NCBI GenBank assembly: GCA_001510575.1
Contig: LNGK01000008.1
Location: forward strand, 4,722,981 to 4,786,980
DNA length: 64,000 nucleotides
Direction of reading: 5' to 3'
From: Knoxdaviesia capensis
Taxonomy: Eukaryota > Ascomycota > Sordariomycetes > Microascales > Gondwanamycetaceae
Part shown: one piece after another, positions 25,322 to 37,665 of the stretch
Position numbering within the stretch: position 1 is the stretch's first letter
Layout of the letters: each line of letters begins with the position of its first letter
Made by a program: the position numbers and the translations under genes
Notes under the pieces: generated by a model
What the model was told of the DNA's origin: nothing
Seen by the model: the letters and a program-made list of their open reading frames with translations, nothing else
Databases searched by the model: none

Positions 25322-25883
25322 CTAGCCCATCTTCTGGTGGGCGGCTGCCACGTTCTCGACCAGTGAGTGGATTTTCCTAGGTGCTGTGTCCACTGAACAA
25401 AATTCTTTCCCGCCCCTTATATCTACACCCCCCTTTCCCGATCCAGTGTTGTGGCTCCTGGTACAGGTACCTCACCACACTATCTGGGCTTCTCCTTTCC
25501 GTTCCTTTCGTCTTGCTAAAACTTCATCACCACATGCATTACCGTCTTTTTCTTCCTCTTTTTTTCTCCCTCCGTTCCTATTTCTAGCTATCCAGCTTTC
25601 CTTGTTTAACCTCTTCCCCGTTTCAATATCTTGCCTTCCTCCTCATCAGTGTGTTGTGTTTAAATCTAGACGATTCTACGACCTCTATTAAATCGTCTGT
25701 TTGACTCTATCTCTCTCCTAATATCCCCGGTCTCCGGGCTCTCCCCTCCGAAAACGTTCTCTCCGTTCCACTTCTCGTTCTTCTACCTTATAATTTTCGA
25801 CCTCACAAACTTCTCGACAACCCTCCTTTTGCAGTTCTAATTGCACAACATCTCCTCGATAACGCGTGAATATCCTGCCCACC

Positions 25884-28800
25884 ATGCGTCCCGAGGTGGA
25901 ACAGGAGCTCGCCCACACGCTCCTGATCGAGCTGCTGGCTTACCAGTTTGCCTCGCCAGTGCGTTGGATTGAGACTCAGGATGTTTTCCTCGCCGAGAAG
26001 ACCGCCGAGAGAGTGGTCGAGATCGGCCCCGCAGATACTCTCGGTGGAATGGCTCGGAGGACTTTGGCTTCCAAGTATGAAGCCTATGATGCGGCAAAGT
26101 CGGTGCAGCGTCAGATTCTTTGCTACAACAAGGACGCGAAAGAGATCTACTATGATGTTGACCCAGTAGAGGACGAGCCTGAGCCGCAAGCCGCTACCGA
26201 GCTTGCCCCCGCTGCTTCTTCCGCTCCCGCCGCTGCCGCCGCTGCTCCCGTGGCTGCCGCCGCTCCGTCTGCCGGCCCGGCTGTTCAGGTGCCTGATGCC
26301 CCCGTGCAGGCCATTGAAATCGTCCGTGCTCTCGTGGCTCAGAAGCTCAAGAAGGGAATTGATGAAATCCCCCAGAGCAAAGCTATTAAGGATCTTGTTG
26401 GTGGTATGTACTCGCTCAGTACCTTCAATTGCACTACCTCTTGCGCAAACACCGCCTCGTACCTGACTCGTGTGCCCCGCTAACTCGTTTCATTCTTTTT
26501 TCCCACACAACAGGCAAGTCTACCATGCAAAATGAAATTCTCGGTGACCTCGGAAAGGAATTCGGTTCCACTCCCGAAAAGCCGGAAGATACTCCCCTCG
26601 ATGAGCTTGGTGCTGCTATGCAGGCCACTTTCGATGGGCAACTCGGCAAGCATTCGCTGTCGCTGATTGCTCGTCTTATTTCCTCGAGGATGCCTGGCGG
26701 TTTCAACATCACAACTGCGCGAAAGTACCTGGAGACGCGTTGGGGTCTTGGCCCCGGTCGTCAAGACGGTGCTCTGCTGCTTGCCATCACCATGGAGCCT
26801 CCTGCGCGTCTTGGAGCTGAAGGCGATGCCAAGGGCTTCCTTGATACCGTTACCCAGAAGTATGCCACTTCCGCTGGCATCAGCCTCTCGTCGGCTTCTG
26901 CTGCTGGCCCGGCTGCTGGCGGTGGTGCTGGCATGATGATGGACCCCGCTGCCATCGACGCCCTCACCAAGGATCAGCGCGCCCTCTTCAAGCAACAGCT
27001 CGAGCTGCTTGCCAACTACCTGCAGATGGATCTCCGTTCTGGTGACAAGGCGTTCGTTCAGTCTCAAGAGTCGGAGAAGGTGCTTCAGTCTCAGCTTGAC
27101 CTCTGGTCAGCCGAGCATGGCGACTTCTATGCTAGCGGGATTGCCCCTGTGTTCAGCCCTCTCAAGGCCCGCTCTTACGACTCGTGGTGGAACTGGGTGC
27201 GTCAAGACGCTCTCAACATGTACTACGATATCATCTTCGGCCGCCTCAAGGTTGTGGATCGTGAGATCGTCAGCCAGTGTATCCGCATTATGAGCCGTTC
27301 CAACCCCACTCTTGTTGAGTTCATGCAGTACCACATCGATAACTGCCCCACCGAGCGTGGCGAGACTTACAAACTCGCCAAGGAGCTCAGCGTACAGCTG
27401 ATTGACAACTGCAAGGACGTCCTCAACATTGCTCCCGTCTATAAGGATGTCGCTGTTCCTACCGGACCCCGGACAACTGTTGATGCTCAGGGTAACCTGA
27501 AATATGAGGAGGTGCCTCGTGCTAGCTGCCGCAAGCTAGAGCACTACGTTCTCCAGATGACCGAGGGTGGCAAGATCTCCGAGTACGGTAACCGCACCAA
27601 GGTTCAAAACGACCTCCAGCGCATCTACAAGCTTATCAAGCAGCAGCATAAGATGTCCAAGTCGTCGCAGCTCGAGATCAAGAACCTGTATGCTGATGTC
27701 CTGCGCTCTCTGGCCATGAATGAGAGCCAGATCATCCCCAAGGATGGCACCAAGGGACCTCGCCGGCCTGGCCACAAGGCTAAGGGCAAGATGGAGACCA
27801 TTCCGTTCTTGCATCTGAAGCGCAAGACTCCCCACGGCTGGGACTACAGCAAGAAGCTCACCGGAGTCTACTTGAACTGCCTGGAGGAGGCTGCCAAGTC
27901 TGGTGTCACTTATGAGGGCAAGTACGTCCTAATGACTGGTGCCGGTGCTGGCTCTATCGGTGCTGAGGTCCTCCAGGGCCTTATTAGTGGAGGTGCCAAG
28001 GTGGTCGTAACTACCAGCCGGTTCTCCCGCGAGGTTACCGAGTACTACCAGTCAATGTACACCCGGTACGGATCGCGCGGCTCTCAGCTGGTCGTTGTCC
28101 CCTTCAACCAGGGAAGCAAGCAGGATGTCGAGGAGCTTGTCAACTACATCTACGACTCCAAGGCGGGTCTGGGCTGGGATCTCGACTACATCGTGCCGTT
28201 TGCCGCTATCTCTACTAACGGTCGTCAGATCGACAACATTGACTCTCGTTCTGAGCTGGCTCTCCGCATTATGCTAACGAACCTCCTTCGTCTTCTTGGC
28301 TGCGTCAAGACCCAGAAGGCCGAGCGCGGCATTGAGACCCGCCCTGCCCAGGTCGTCCTTCCTCTCTCCCCCAACCATGGCCTGTTTGGAAATGACGGCA
28401 TGTACTCTGAGTCCAAGCTGGCTCTCGAGACTTTGTTGAACCGCTGGTACTCCGAGGACTGGGGCAACTACCTCACCATCTGCGGTGCTGTCATCGGATG
28501 GACTCGCGGAACTGGTCTCATGGGTGCCAACAACATTACTGCCGAGGGAGTGGAGAACTTTGGTGTCCGTACCTTCTCCCAGCAGGAGATGGCTTTCAAC
28601 CTTCTCGGACTCATGTCTCCTACAATCACCAACCTCTGCCAGATTGAGCCTGTCTGGGCCGATCTTAACGGTGGCCTGCAGCTGATTCCCAACCTGGATG
28701 CTACGATGAAGAAGCTCCGTAAGGACATCATGGAGACCAGCGAGATCCGCAAGGCCGTCACTCTAGAGACGACGATTGAGAGCCGTGTTGTCAACGGAGC

Positions 28801-31564
28801 CGATTATGAGGCTCTTTTCAAGCGCAAGACCATCGAGCCTCGTGCCAACCTCAAGTTTGACTTCCCCAACAAGCTCGATTGGGATGCCGATATTGCCCCT
28901 CTCAATGACCGCCTCCGTGGAATGGTTGATCTGGAGAAGGTTGTTGTTGTGACCGGTTTCGCCGAGGTCGGACCGTGGGGTAACTCGCGTACCCGTTGGG
29001 AGATGGAGGCTTACGGCGAGTTCTCTCTCGAGGGATGCGTTGAGATGGCTTGGATCATGGGCCTGATCAAGAACCACAATGGTGCTATCAAGGGCAAGCC
29101 GTACACTGGCTGGGTTGATTCGAAGACTGGCGAGCCGGTGGAGGACAAGGATATCAAGACCAAGTACGAGAAGTACATCCTTGAACACTCGGGTATCCGT
29201 CTGATTGAGCCGGAGCTGTTTGACGGCTACGACCCCAACAAGAAGCAGCTGCTGCAAGAGGTTATCATTGAGCGTGATCTTGAGCCCTTCGAGGCTTCCA
29301 AGGAGAATGCCCAGGAGTTCCAGCGCGAGCACGGTGACAAGGTTGAGATCTTTGAGATCCCCGAGACTGGCGAGTTCACAGTTCGCATGAAGAAGGGTGC
29401 CTCTCTCTGGGTGCCGAAGGCGTTGCGATTCGACCGCCTTGTTGCTGGCCAGATCCCCACTGGCTGGGATGCCAAGCGCTACGGTATCACCGACGATATC
29501 ATTGACCAGGTTGATCCGGTGTCTCTGTTTATGCTGGTTGCCGTTGCCGAGGCCATGCTCTCGGCTGGTGTGACCGATCCGTACGAGTTCTACAAGTACG
29601 TCCACGTTTCCGAGGTCGGAAACTGTGTTGGTTCTGGTATGGGTGGTGCGGCTGCTCTTCGTGGCATGCACCGTACCCGTTTCCTCGACCAACCCCTCCA
29701 GAACGATATTCTCCAGGAGTCTTTCATCAACACTATGAGCGCGTGGGTGAACATGCTTCTGCTGTCTTCGTCTGGTCCCATCAAGACCCCCGTCGGTGCT
29801 TGCGCTACCTCCATTGAGTCGGTTGATATCGGCTACGAGACGATCATGGAGGGCAAGGCGCGCATCTGCCTTGTTGGTGGTTTCGATGATTTCGGCGAGG
29901 AGGGTTCGTACGAGTTCGCCAATATGAAGGCCACCAGCAATGCTGTGGAGGAGTTTGAGCATGGCCGCACTCCTGGCGAGATGTCTCGCCCGACCACCAC
30001 CACCCGTAACGGTTTCATGGAGGCGCAGGGTAGTGGTATCCAGGTCCTGATGACGGCGAAGCTCGCTCTTGAGATGGGTGTCCCGATTTACGGTATCCTG
30101 GCCATGTCAACCACTGCTTCCGACAAGATTGGCCGGTCGGTACCTGCTCCTGGTATGGGTGTCCTCACCTCTGCCCGTGAGAACCCTGGCAAATTCCCCA
30201 GCCCTCTTCTGGACATCAACTACCGCCGGCGCCAGATCGACCTTCGCCGCAAGCAGGTCAAGCAGTGGCAGGAGTCAGAGCTTGAGTACCTCTACGATGA
30301 GGTTCAGGCGCTCAAGTCGGGCGATGCCGCGTTCAACGACGTCGAGTATCTTGAGGAGCGGACCAAGCAGATCGAGAAGGAGGCCAGCCGCCAGGAGAGC
30401 GAAATCCTGCGCAGCCTCGGCAACAACTTCTGGAAGGCCAATCCCGAGATCGCTCCTCTTCGTGGAGCCCTGGCTACTTGGGGTCTCACGATTGATGATC
30501 TTGACGTGGCGTCTTTCCACGGTACTTCGACTAAGGCCAACGACAAGAACGAGTCGTCGGTTATCAGCAAGCAGCTGCGCCACCTTGGTCGCACCAAGGG
30601 CAACGCTGTCATGGGAGTGTTCCAGAAGTTCCTTACTGGCCATCCCAAGGGTGCTGCTGGTGCCTGGATGATGAACGGCTGCTTGCAGATCCTCAACACC
30701 GGTCTCGTGCCCGGCAACCGCAACGCTGACAACGTCGATAAGGACCTTGAGCAGTTTGATATGCTTGTTTTCCCCAGCCGCAGCATCCAGACCGACGGCA
30801 TCAAGGCGTTCTCGGTGACATCGTTCGGATTCGGCCAGAAGGGCGCCCAGGCCATTGGTGTGCATCCTAAGTACCTGTTTGCCGTCCTAGACCGCGCCAC
30901 GTACGAGACGTACACTGAAAAGGTTGCCGCTCGCCAGAAGAAGGCGTACCGTTTCTTTCACAACGGCATGGCTAACAATAGCCTGTTCGTTGCGAAGGCC
31001 CACGCGCCGTACAGCGATGACCAGATGCCGCAGGTGCTGCTCAACCCCAAGGCACGTGTGACTGAGGACAAACGGTCGTCGGAGCTCGTGTTCGCGGACA
31101 ACTTCATGAAGACTTCGTCGATGTCTACGACGTCGCCAACCCGCACCAAGGAGACGACCCAGATGGCTGAGGTGCTGGCGCAGCGCGTGACGTCGGCGAA
31201 CAACCGTGTCGGCGTTGATGTCGAGGAGATCTCGGCGATCAACATTGACAACCTCACTTTCATTGAGCGCAACTTTACCCCGGCGGAGATCCAGTACTGC
31301 CGGGCGGCGCCGTCGCCGCAGAGCTCTTTCGCGGGCCGGTGGAGTGCCAAGGAGGCGGTATTCAAGTCACTGGGAGTGGTTAGCCGGGGTGCCGGTGCGC
31401 CGCTGAAGGAGATTGAGATCATCCGGGGCGAGACTGGCGGACCGGAGGTGAAGCTGTACGGTGAAGCTGCTCTGGCTGCTCGCAAGGCCCGGGTGACGGA
31501 CATTAGCGTGTCGATCTCGCACTCGGAGACGCAGGCTATGGCTGTTGCGGTTTCAACGTTCTAA
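25884..31564 (+). CDS. fasA: Fatty acid synthase subunit alpha (type I, fungal)
   Basis: Two exons, 25884..26403 and 26514..31564; 1856 codons, the usual length. Domains in order: the N-terminal part of the malonyl/palmitoyl transferase (MRPEVEQELAHTLL), an Ala/Pro-rich linker at about 104-135, and an acyl carrier protein whose DLVGGKST carries the phosphopantetheine Ser at about 176. Next come ketoacyl reductase with TGAGAGSIGAEV from about 648, ketoacyl synthase with VGACATSIES (active Cys about 1270), and a C-terminal phosphopantetheinyl transferase with VGVDVEEIS (Asp about 1742). It supplies the carrier, reductase and condensing activities of the FAS barrel and activates its own carrier domain. 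The 110-bp GTATGT...CAG intron splits the Gly codon two residues before the modified Ser. The first ATG after the pyrimidine-rich leader is taken as the start. Confidence 0.97.
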
Positions 31565-34500
31565 GTCGGGATTAAAACCTTTTTCTTTCTCTTTCGGTTC
31601 TCTCTGTTGTTACGTATATTTTACTGAACTCTAGTATCTATAATCTTGCATTGCTTGGCTTGTCTATCTTTCCTGTTTCTGTTTCTGTACTTGTTTTGTT
31701 TTATTCTGCTTTTCTGTTTCTGCAACGCAACGACTTGGCTTCCCCTCAAAAACGAGGTTGGGGCTGGTGATGGCTTTAATATACGACAGACCATCACCGC
31801 GTTTTGATTTATGGTCTACGAACTTAGAAGCCTGGGGGCTGAAATGGAAGATGGAAAAGAAGGGATGGACCGTTTAGATAAGCACAAGGAGATTTATTTG
31901 ATTTTTCGAAGTTTTGATTTGTTGTTTTCCGAGTCTCGTCTCCTCTTGAGCTGCATGAGCTTTGTGATTGTGAAATGGGCTGGCATCAGTGGAGGCGAGC
32001 GGACTTTATATCCGACGAAATTCAGACGAGACGACTGACATGACGGACGAGAACGTACCTGTGAGACACCGAAAACTGAACAGTACGTAAGCACTATATT
32101 CATCACGCTCACTTACACTACTTACGGTGGTGTAGAGCTGTAGAATGAGATATATTGAATGTCAGGAACCCGATAACCCTAAGCTCAATATATTCGCAGA
32201 GTGGGTGAATGGGGATCTTTGAGCCATTTTGAATTACTTGTAAATGTGATGATGTATGTGGGAGGCGTTCACATACTGCGTGGGAATAGATGCTGAGAGT
32301 ACAGCACATAGGTTGAGGGAAAGAAGGAATTTGGGAATGTCGTGAGCCTAGTATACCTTTTTATCTGAAGGTAGAAAACGACGAGACAACATCCTCGTTC
32401 GGGAATCATGTATATGATCATTCATGCATCAGGATACCATGCTTTCCATTCGGGGCTCTGGGGTGAGAAATCCCCAAGTTCTTCAGAATCTTGAATTGAC
32501 AGCCTACTACCTACATGCAACGAGTCCACGTCGACAAGTTTCACGGACCGACGTGGATTAACGCTCTGGACAAGGGGACTTGCTGATGAATGGTGAGGAC
32601 GTCATTGGGCGGGAAGACGACGAGAGATTGCTTGTTTGGGCAGTGTGTGAGGCTCGAGCCATTTCTTTTTCTCTCGTTAGGAAAGCGCTGGAATTCAATG
32701 TGCCGCCCCCCGCGTTTTCACGAGAGGGGACGCGTTAGAATCTATCGGTGCCGGCCGCCACGGGCCCGGCAGACTCCGGTGGTTTGGGGCGCTTGTGCAA
32801 TTTTTTTTCTTGGTCCGTTTCCTAAGCCCTACGAAGTTCACTTTTTAGGTGCGCAGATGCCTGTAGCAAGAAAAAAGCCACTGGGGTCCCGGGGGGGCTT
32901 TAAGAGCGAGAAAGGCGATAGAGCGAGCCACCGAACCGATAGTTTTACCGCGGGGCACCTTTTGTTCGGTTGGTTTTTTCTTTTTTCTTCTTTCATTTCC
33001 CTTTGGTGGGGTTAACCGGACCCAACAGACCTGAGGATTTTTTTTCTGCTCTAGCTTTCCAATCATCTCACATGGATATCTCCGAGTGCATGTTCCTTTA
33101 CTCGCCCGTGGAACCCTAAACCACACACAAGCTGAATAGGTCGCCGTCCTGATAAGAGAGCACAGCACACGCAGCACGATGCAACATTCATTGAAAAGCG
33201 AACCTAACGCTATGGCCCGAAGCGGAATGGGGGCATCTGCTGCTGGTCAACTGATAAGCAAAGAAGGCGACATGTATTTTGGGGATAGGTTTTCGTTTGT
33301 TCTTGGCCCGACAGAAAAACCTCTCTGGGGGGATTGTTATGCGACCTGTTGGATTTGTGTATTGATGGGGGTTCTCTTTCAGCTCGGCACGCGGGCTTGA
33401 GGTGCCTTATCGGAAAGGGCCTGTTTGTATTCCCCCCATGGACGGGCCATGCAGTCAAGTCGCCAGTCGGTACGCACGGCTAGGATGCAGCCTCTTTCAA
33501 CAGCGAAGAGAGAGCTGTCAACCCAACTTTGATAGGGCCCGCTCTTCGGTGCAGAACCCACTTGGCCCGTTGTATACGTCCCCAAACCGCGAAGCTGCGA
33601 ACCCATGGACGAACGGTCGGTGCAGACAGAAGAAGATTGTAACCTGTATTTCTGTCCCTCCCACCTCGCTTCGATCCTCTTCTAGGTCTAGGGTGAGCGA
33701 GGTTCCCTTTTCCGTCTAACCCCGGATATGTGCGCTTGTCTTTCTCCCCCCTTCTTCCCTTCTTCTGCCCGTTGGATCGGAGCGAGCGAATGGATTGGAC
33801 AGCCTCCCGAGCTGATGTTCCTCCCCCCCAACTCTCTTATCGCAACGCGCGGTTTTTGTGGTTTTGTGTCTTTGTTTCGAGCGTTTCTTTTTTGGAGAGC
33901 TTTTCCCCTTGGGGGGTGGGTAATGAGACGGGAATCCAATGTGGTTTAGCTTGGTGAAGCTGGTTAGTTATTGCATGTGTACTGTTGTCTGGGTGGGAGA
34001 GCAAGAGGAAGAGGGGAGAGAGGAGAGAATATATAATTACCTTGGCCTGTCGACACACGTTCCAGTCGACTCGATGATCTGTTTGTTCCTTGTAAAAACC
34101 AGTCAACCGGTCATTTTGCTTTGGCTGGGAGAAGGTTGAGTGATATCCTTTCTTTTTTCTATTGTGTTGCCTCCTGATACTCGACGACTACCAACGACGA
34201 AGTCCCCGTTTCTCGAACACTTTGTGCTCCTTCGAATCATCATTATCTGTTCCTGAGTGTTAATCCGCGCCTGTTGGAACCAAGACGCCACGGCTGTTGG
34301 TGTGGCCACGATTTTCGCAAAGAATAAACGCTTGAACAATATAGTTCGCGGTTGAAGAACCCAGAGCGAGAGTTGCATCGCCAAAAACAAAACTTTGGAC
34401 CCAACGAACTGCCAGGAACCACCCGAACCCTCGATCCTTCCGAATGGGCTGTGGACTCAGTGTAAGTGGTGAATTGCGACACACGGAAAGTGCCACCTGT

Positions 34501-35135
34501 GCCTCACATCCGATACTTGTCTTTATCTTTCGGCTTCGCCTTTGTATCTCCATATCTGCGTAACCGCATGTCCCCGAACACAACACTGGAAAAAAGAAGC
34601 CACTATATGTCTCATCTCTGTGCGATTCGCAGCCGGTAGTTCATTTTACAAATACCGCGTCTCTTCTCACTTCAGCTTCACCTTCTCTCCCATATCCGTC
34701 CAATGCTCTTTCCTCAACCCAAGCTTCCGTTTTAGACTACACGTCGAAGTTCGAGGAGGACAAAAAGTGTATTCAGACATTTGATCGCCTCCGCTGTTAT
34801 TTTTCTCGATCCCATATCTTTCGCTCCATCTTGGGTCCCCTTACAAAACCCTCAGCGTCCCACTACTACCCTTTCTTTTTTCTCGAGTCTAGATTTCTGT
34901 CTTCAATTTACACTACATATATTTTGCTTGTCCTTTTCTTGAATAATCTACATTTCTCTCTCTCGTCCCACTCTTCTTTGCTTTCATAGCTAACACTCGC
35001 TCCTTTCTCTCTCACCAGCGCTCCGCGACCCTCCGATCCTCGCCCGGAGACGACCCCGCCGGAGACCAGGAACAAAAGCCCCGCGGGTTTTCTGACAGCA
35101 CCACCGTTGCAGCCACCGCTACCGACGACGATATC
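31565..35135. other. Intergenic region FAS alpha to guanine deaminase
   Basis: 3.6 kb. The first 0.3 kb is T-rich 3' UTR-like sequence. 32,600-33,720 is GC-richer with short ORFs that resemble no family. 34,590-35,100 is a strongly pyrimidine-rich leader-like tract running into the deaminase gene. A possible small spliced ORF at 34444 is described under findings. No RNA gene or mobile element was recognised. Confidence 0.5.
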
Positions 35136-36691
35136 ATGGCTTCTCCGAAGAAGTCGGCCCGTGTGGCTAAGAACCAGCTGTTTCTGGGCTCGTTCATCCA
35201 CAGCAAGACCAAGGAGGAGCTTGACTACATCCATGGCGCCGCGGCCCTGGTCAGTGCCGCCGGCTTGATTGTTGCCTTTGAGCCCGAGTGCGATGAGGCC
35301 CGGGCCGTGGCCGAACTATTCCCCCGCTTCAAGTGGGATGCTGCCGAAGTCAACATTGTCCGTGCTGCGCCCGGCCAATTCTTCTTCCCTGGCTTCATTG
35401 GTAATGATTATCTCCCAGATTGAAGTTTCGACACACAGTTAGGGTTAGGGTTACATACTGACCTCGTCTCTTAGATACCCACGTGCATGCGTCGCAATAC
35501 CCCAACGTCGGTATCTTTGGCAAGTCGACACTGCTCGACTGGCTTAACACCTATACATTCCCTCTTGAGGCCAGTCTAAAGGACCCTCAAAAGGCTCGCC
35601 GCGTCTACCGCGCTTGCATCCGTCGCACGCTTGCTCACGGTACCACCACTGCGGCTTACTATGCTACGAAGGACGTTGAATCGTCAAACACTCTTGCTGA
35701 TGTGTGCCTGGCTCTTGGTCAACGAGCCTTCGTTGGTCGCGTGTGCATGGATCACACTGACCTGTGCCCGGATTACTACCGTGATGAGTCGGAGGAAGCG
35801 GCCCTAGAAGCAACCAAGGCGTCAATTGCGTACATCAAGTCGATCGATCCCACCTACGACCTCATTTCGCCGATTTTGACTCCGCGGTTCGCCCCCGCTT
35901 GCACCCGTCAAACTATGAAGGATCTCGGCAGGTTGCAACGCGAGACCGACCTGCCCATCCAGACCCACATCTCCGAGAACACCGGCGAGATCAAGCTGGT
36001 TGGCCGGTTGTTCCCCGAAGCCGGCTCGTACGCCAACGTGTACGACATGAACGGCCTGCTGACGCCGCGCACCGTGCTCGCCCATGCCATCCATCTGTCG
36101 GAAGAAGAAGCTGCGCTCATTGCCCTTCGCGGTGCCAAGGTGTCGCACTGCCCGTGCAGCAACAGCTGCATCACTAGCGGTGCAGCCCGTGTGCGCTGGT
36201 TGTGGAACCGTGGCATCGGCGTCGGTCTGGGCACAGACATGAGCGGTGGTTACTCGCCGTCGATCCTTGACGCTGCCCGCCAGGCCAGTCTTGTCAGCCG
36301 TCACGTGGCCATGGGTCTCCGCGAGGGCGACGAGCGCGAGGAGAGCAAGCTGACCGTCGAGGAGGTGCTGTATCTGGCCACGCAGGGCGGTGCCGACGTC
36401 GTCGGTCTGGGCGACCGCATCGGCGGCTTCCAGGTCGGCAAGGAGTGGGACGTGCTACTGGTTGGACTGAGTGTTGTCGATGGTGTCGGCAAGCGCGAGG
36501 GCGAGCTGCTGGAGCTGGACGACGAGACCAGCGAGTCGGACGATACCGCGATGAGCGGCGATGCCGGCAACGTCGATATCTTTGGCTGGGAGACCTGGGA
36601 AGAGCGCATTGCCAAGTGGCTCTTCAACGGAGATGATCGGAACTGCAAAAAGGTCTGGGTGAAGGGCCGTCTTGTGCACCATCGTACCTGA
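35136..36691 (+). CDS. Guanine deaminase
   Basis: Two exons, 35136..35400 and 35475..36691; 493 codons. The 74-bp intron splits the Asp codon that opens the metal-binding motif DTHVHASQYPN (His91 and His93). Further amidohydrolase signatures follow: QTHISEN, LAHAIHLSEEE, HCPCSN and GLGTDMSGGYSP. This pattern is that of guanine deaminase, a zinc enzyme turning guanine into xanthine in purine salvage and nitrogen use. A C-terminal acidic patch (LELDDETSESDD) precedes the final FGWETWEERIAKWLFNGDDR motif, which is common in fungal members. The intron contains TTAGGGTTAGGGTTA at 35439-35453. The start MASPKKSARVAKNQLFLGSF fits the family N terminus. The other amidohydrolases with this fold lack the C-terminal fungal motif. 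Confidence 0.93.
35439..35453 (+). repeat. Telomere-like array inside an intron
   Basis: TTAGGGTTAGGGTTA within the guanine deaminase intron (35401-35474), about 20 bp before the TTAG acceptor. It fills a fifth of the intron. Confidence 0.9.
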
Positions 36692-37649
36692 GCGGGTGAG
36701 TGACTTGACTGGCTAGGAAGACATTCATGATTTGCCCTGTTCTGATTAGCACTAAGAGATGGGATGGAGGAAGATGTTTCTGTTGTCTTGGATTTACCAT
36801 GGGAGCTGGGTGGGAGGAGATTGTTGCTTGTCGTCGTTCATGATATCTTTGATGCTTCTGAATTTTCATCTCGGTGATCTCTGATGGAAACACATAAAAA
36901 GGCATATAGCTGGCTTTTTTGTTTTGTTTATTTTGTTCTCTCTCTGATGTGGTATCTGTCTCTTCTGGAATGTTCAAGCCCTTTTGTTTCAAATCGAGAA
37001 ATTCCTTTTTGTTCTTTTGCATATTTGGTGCATGTTCTCGATTCAAGAGTCCCTCCAACTACGTGGTGCGTTTTTTCCCTTGCTCCCTGTGTGACTCGGG
37101 GAAAGGAATGCCTTCCCTCCCTGTTCCGGAACCTAATCTTATTTTTCCAGAGGCCGCCCATTGTCTCCCTCCTACCAACGACGGGAACACTATCTGCCGA
37201 CTGTGGTATGAAGATGACGAAGATGGGAGGGACTCGTGCGTGCTTGGAAGGGGGACGAACGCCTTGTGGGAAAACGAAAGAGAGAGGAGGAACGTGCCGT
37301 AATTTCCGGTATCAAGTATCAAGCATATATCCTGGTGGTTCTGTCGAGGTTTGGGAGTCTGGAAAAACAGCACCGGCGAGAACCGGCGTTTGCTTTGCCC
37401 AGGCGCGTTGGTGAAGGCTATCTTCTTGATGCCTGCCCCGTGGGGGAGGGGGAAGGGGTTTGTTTTTTCTTCTTTTTGCGATCGAAGCCTCCGGGTGGTC
37501 TCTCGCGCGCTCTCCCGGCGTTACTTACACGAAGAGATATTCTCCTTTCATCGACGGCACAGCACAAGCAAAACCGAAACCGCCGAATCACAGAACTCGG
37601 TGATGGCACAGGGTGGGTACCCTAGCCATACCTTGGAGAGGGAGGGGGA

Positions 37650-37665
37650 GGGGGGGGGGGGGGGG
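37650..37665. repeat. Poly(G) run
   Basis: Sixteen consecutive G on the plus strand, preceded by GGAGGGGGA. It could form a G-quadruplex-like structure and is prone to sequencing error. Confidence 0.9.

Larger units (their letters stand above)
19771..25883. other. Long FAS divergent intergenic region
   Basis: A 6.1-kb spacer between the two FAS start codons. Pyrimidine-rich leaders lie at both ends: 25380-25880 on the plus strand, and purine-rich 19780-20400 as the beta leader read in complement. The middle has only short unrelated ORFs. It holds a 14-bp palindrome at 22968, a TTAGGG array at 23882, a tandem palindrome at 23767 and a 12-C run at 23432. No protein-coding gene or tRNA was recognised. 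An unannotated noncoding transcript is possible but unproven. Confidence 0.6.

Noticed and set aside
19771..25883. CCTCGG/CCGAGG sites (22167, 23576, 24233) as FarA/FarB-type fatty-acid response elements
   Set aside because: Three six-base sites on either strand in 6.1 kb is about the number expected by chance.
28763..29962. 399-codon open frame antisense to FAS alpha
   Set aside because: It lies wholly inside the ketoacyl synthase coding region and reads as a complement shadow with no recognisable domain.
34444..34467. MGCGLS as the first exon of a G-protein alpha subunit
   Set aside because: No downstream exon encodes the expected GTP-binding motifs before the deaminase gene starts.
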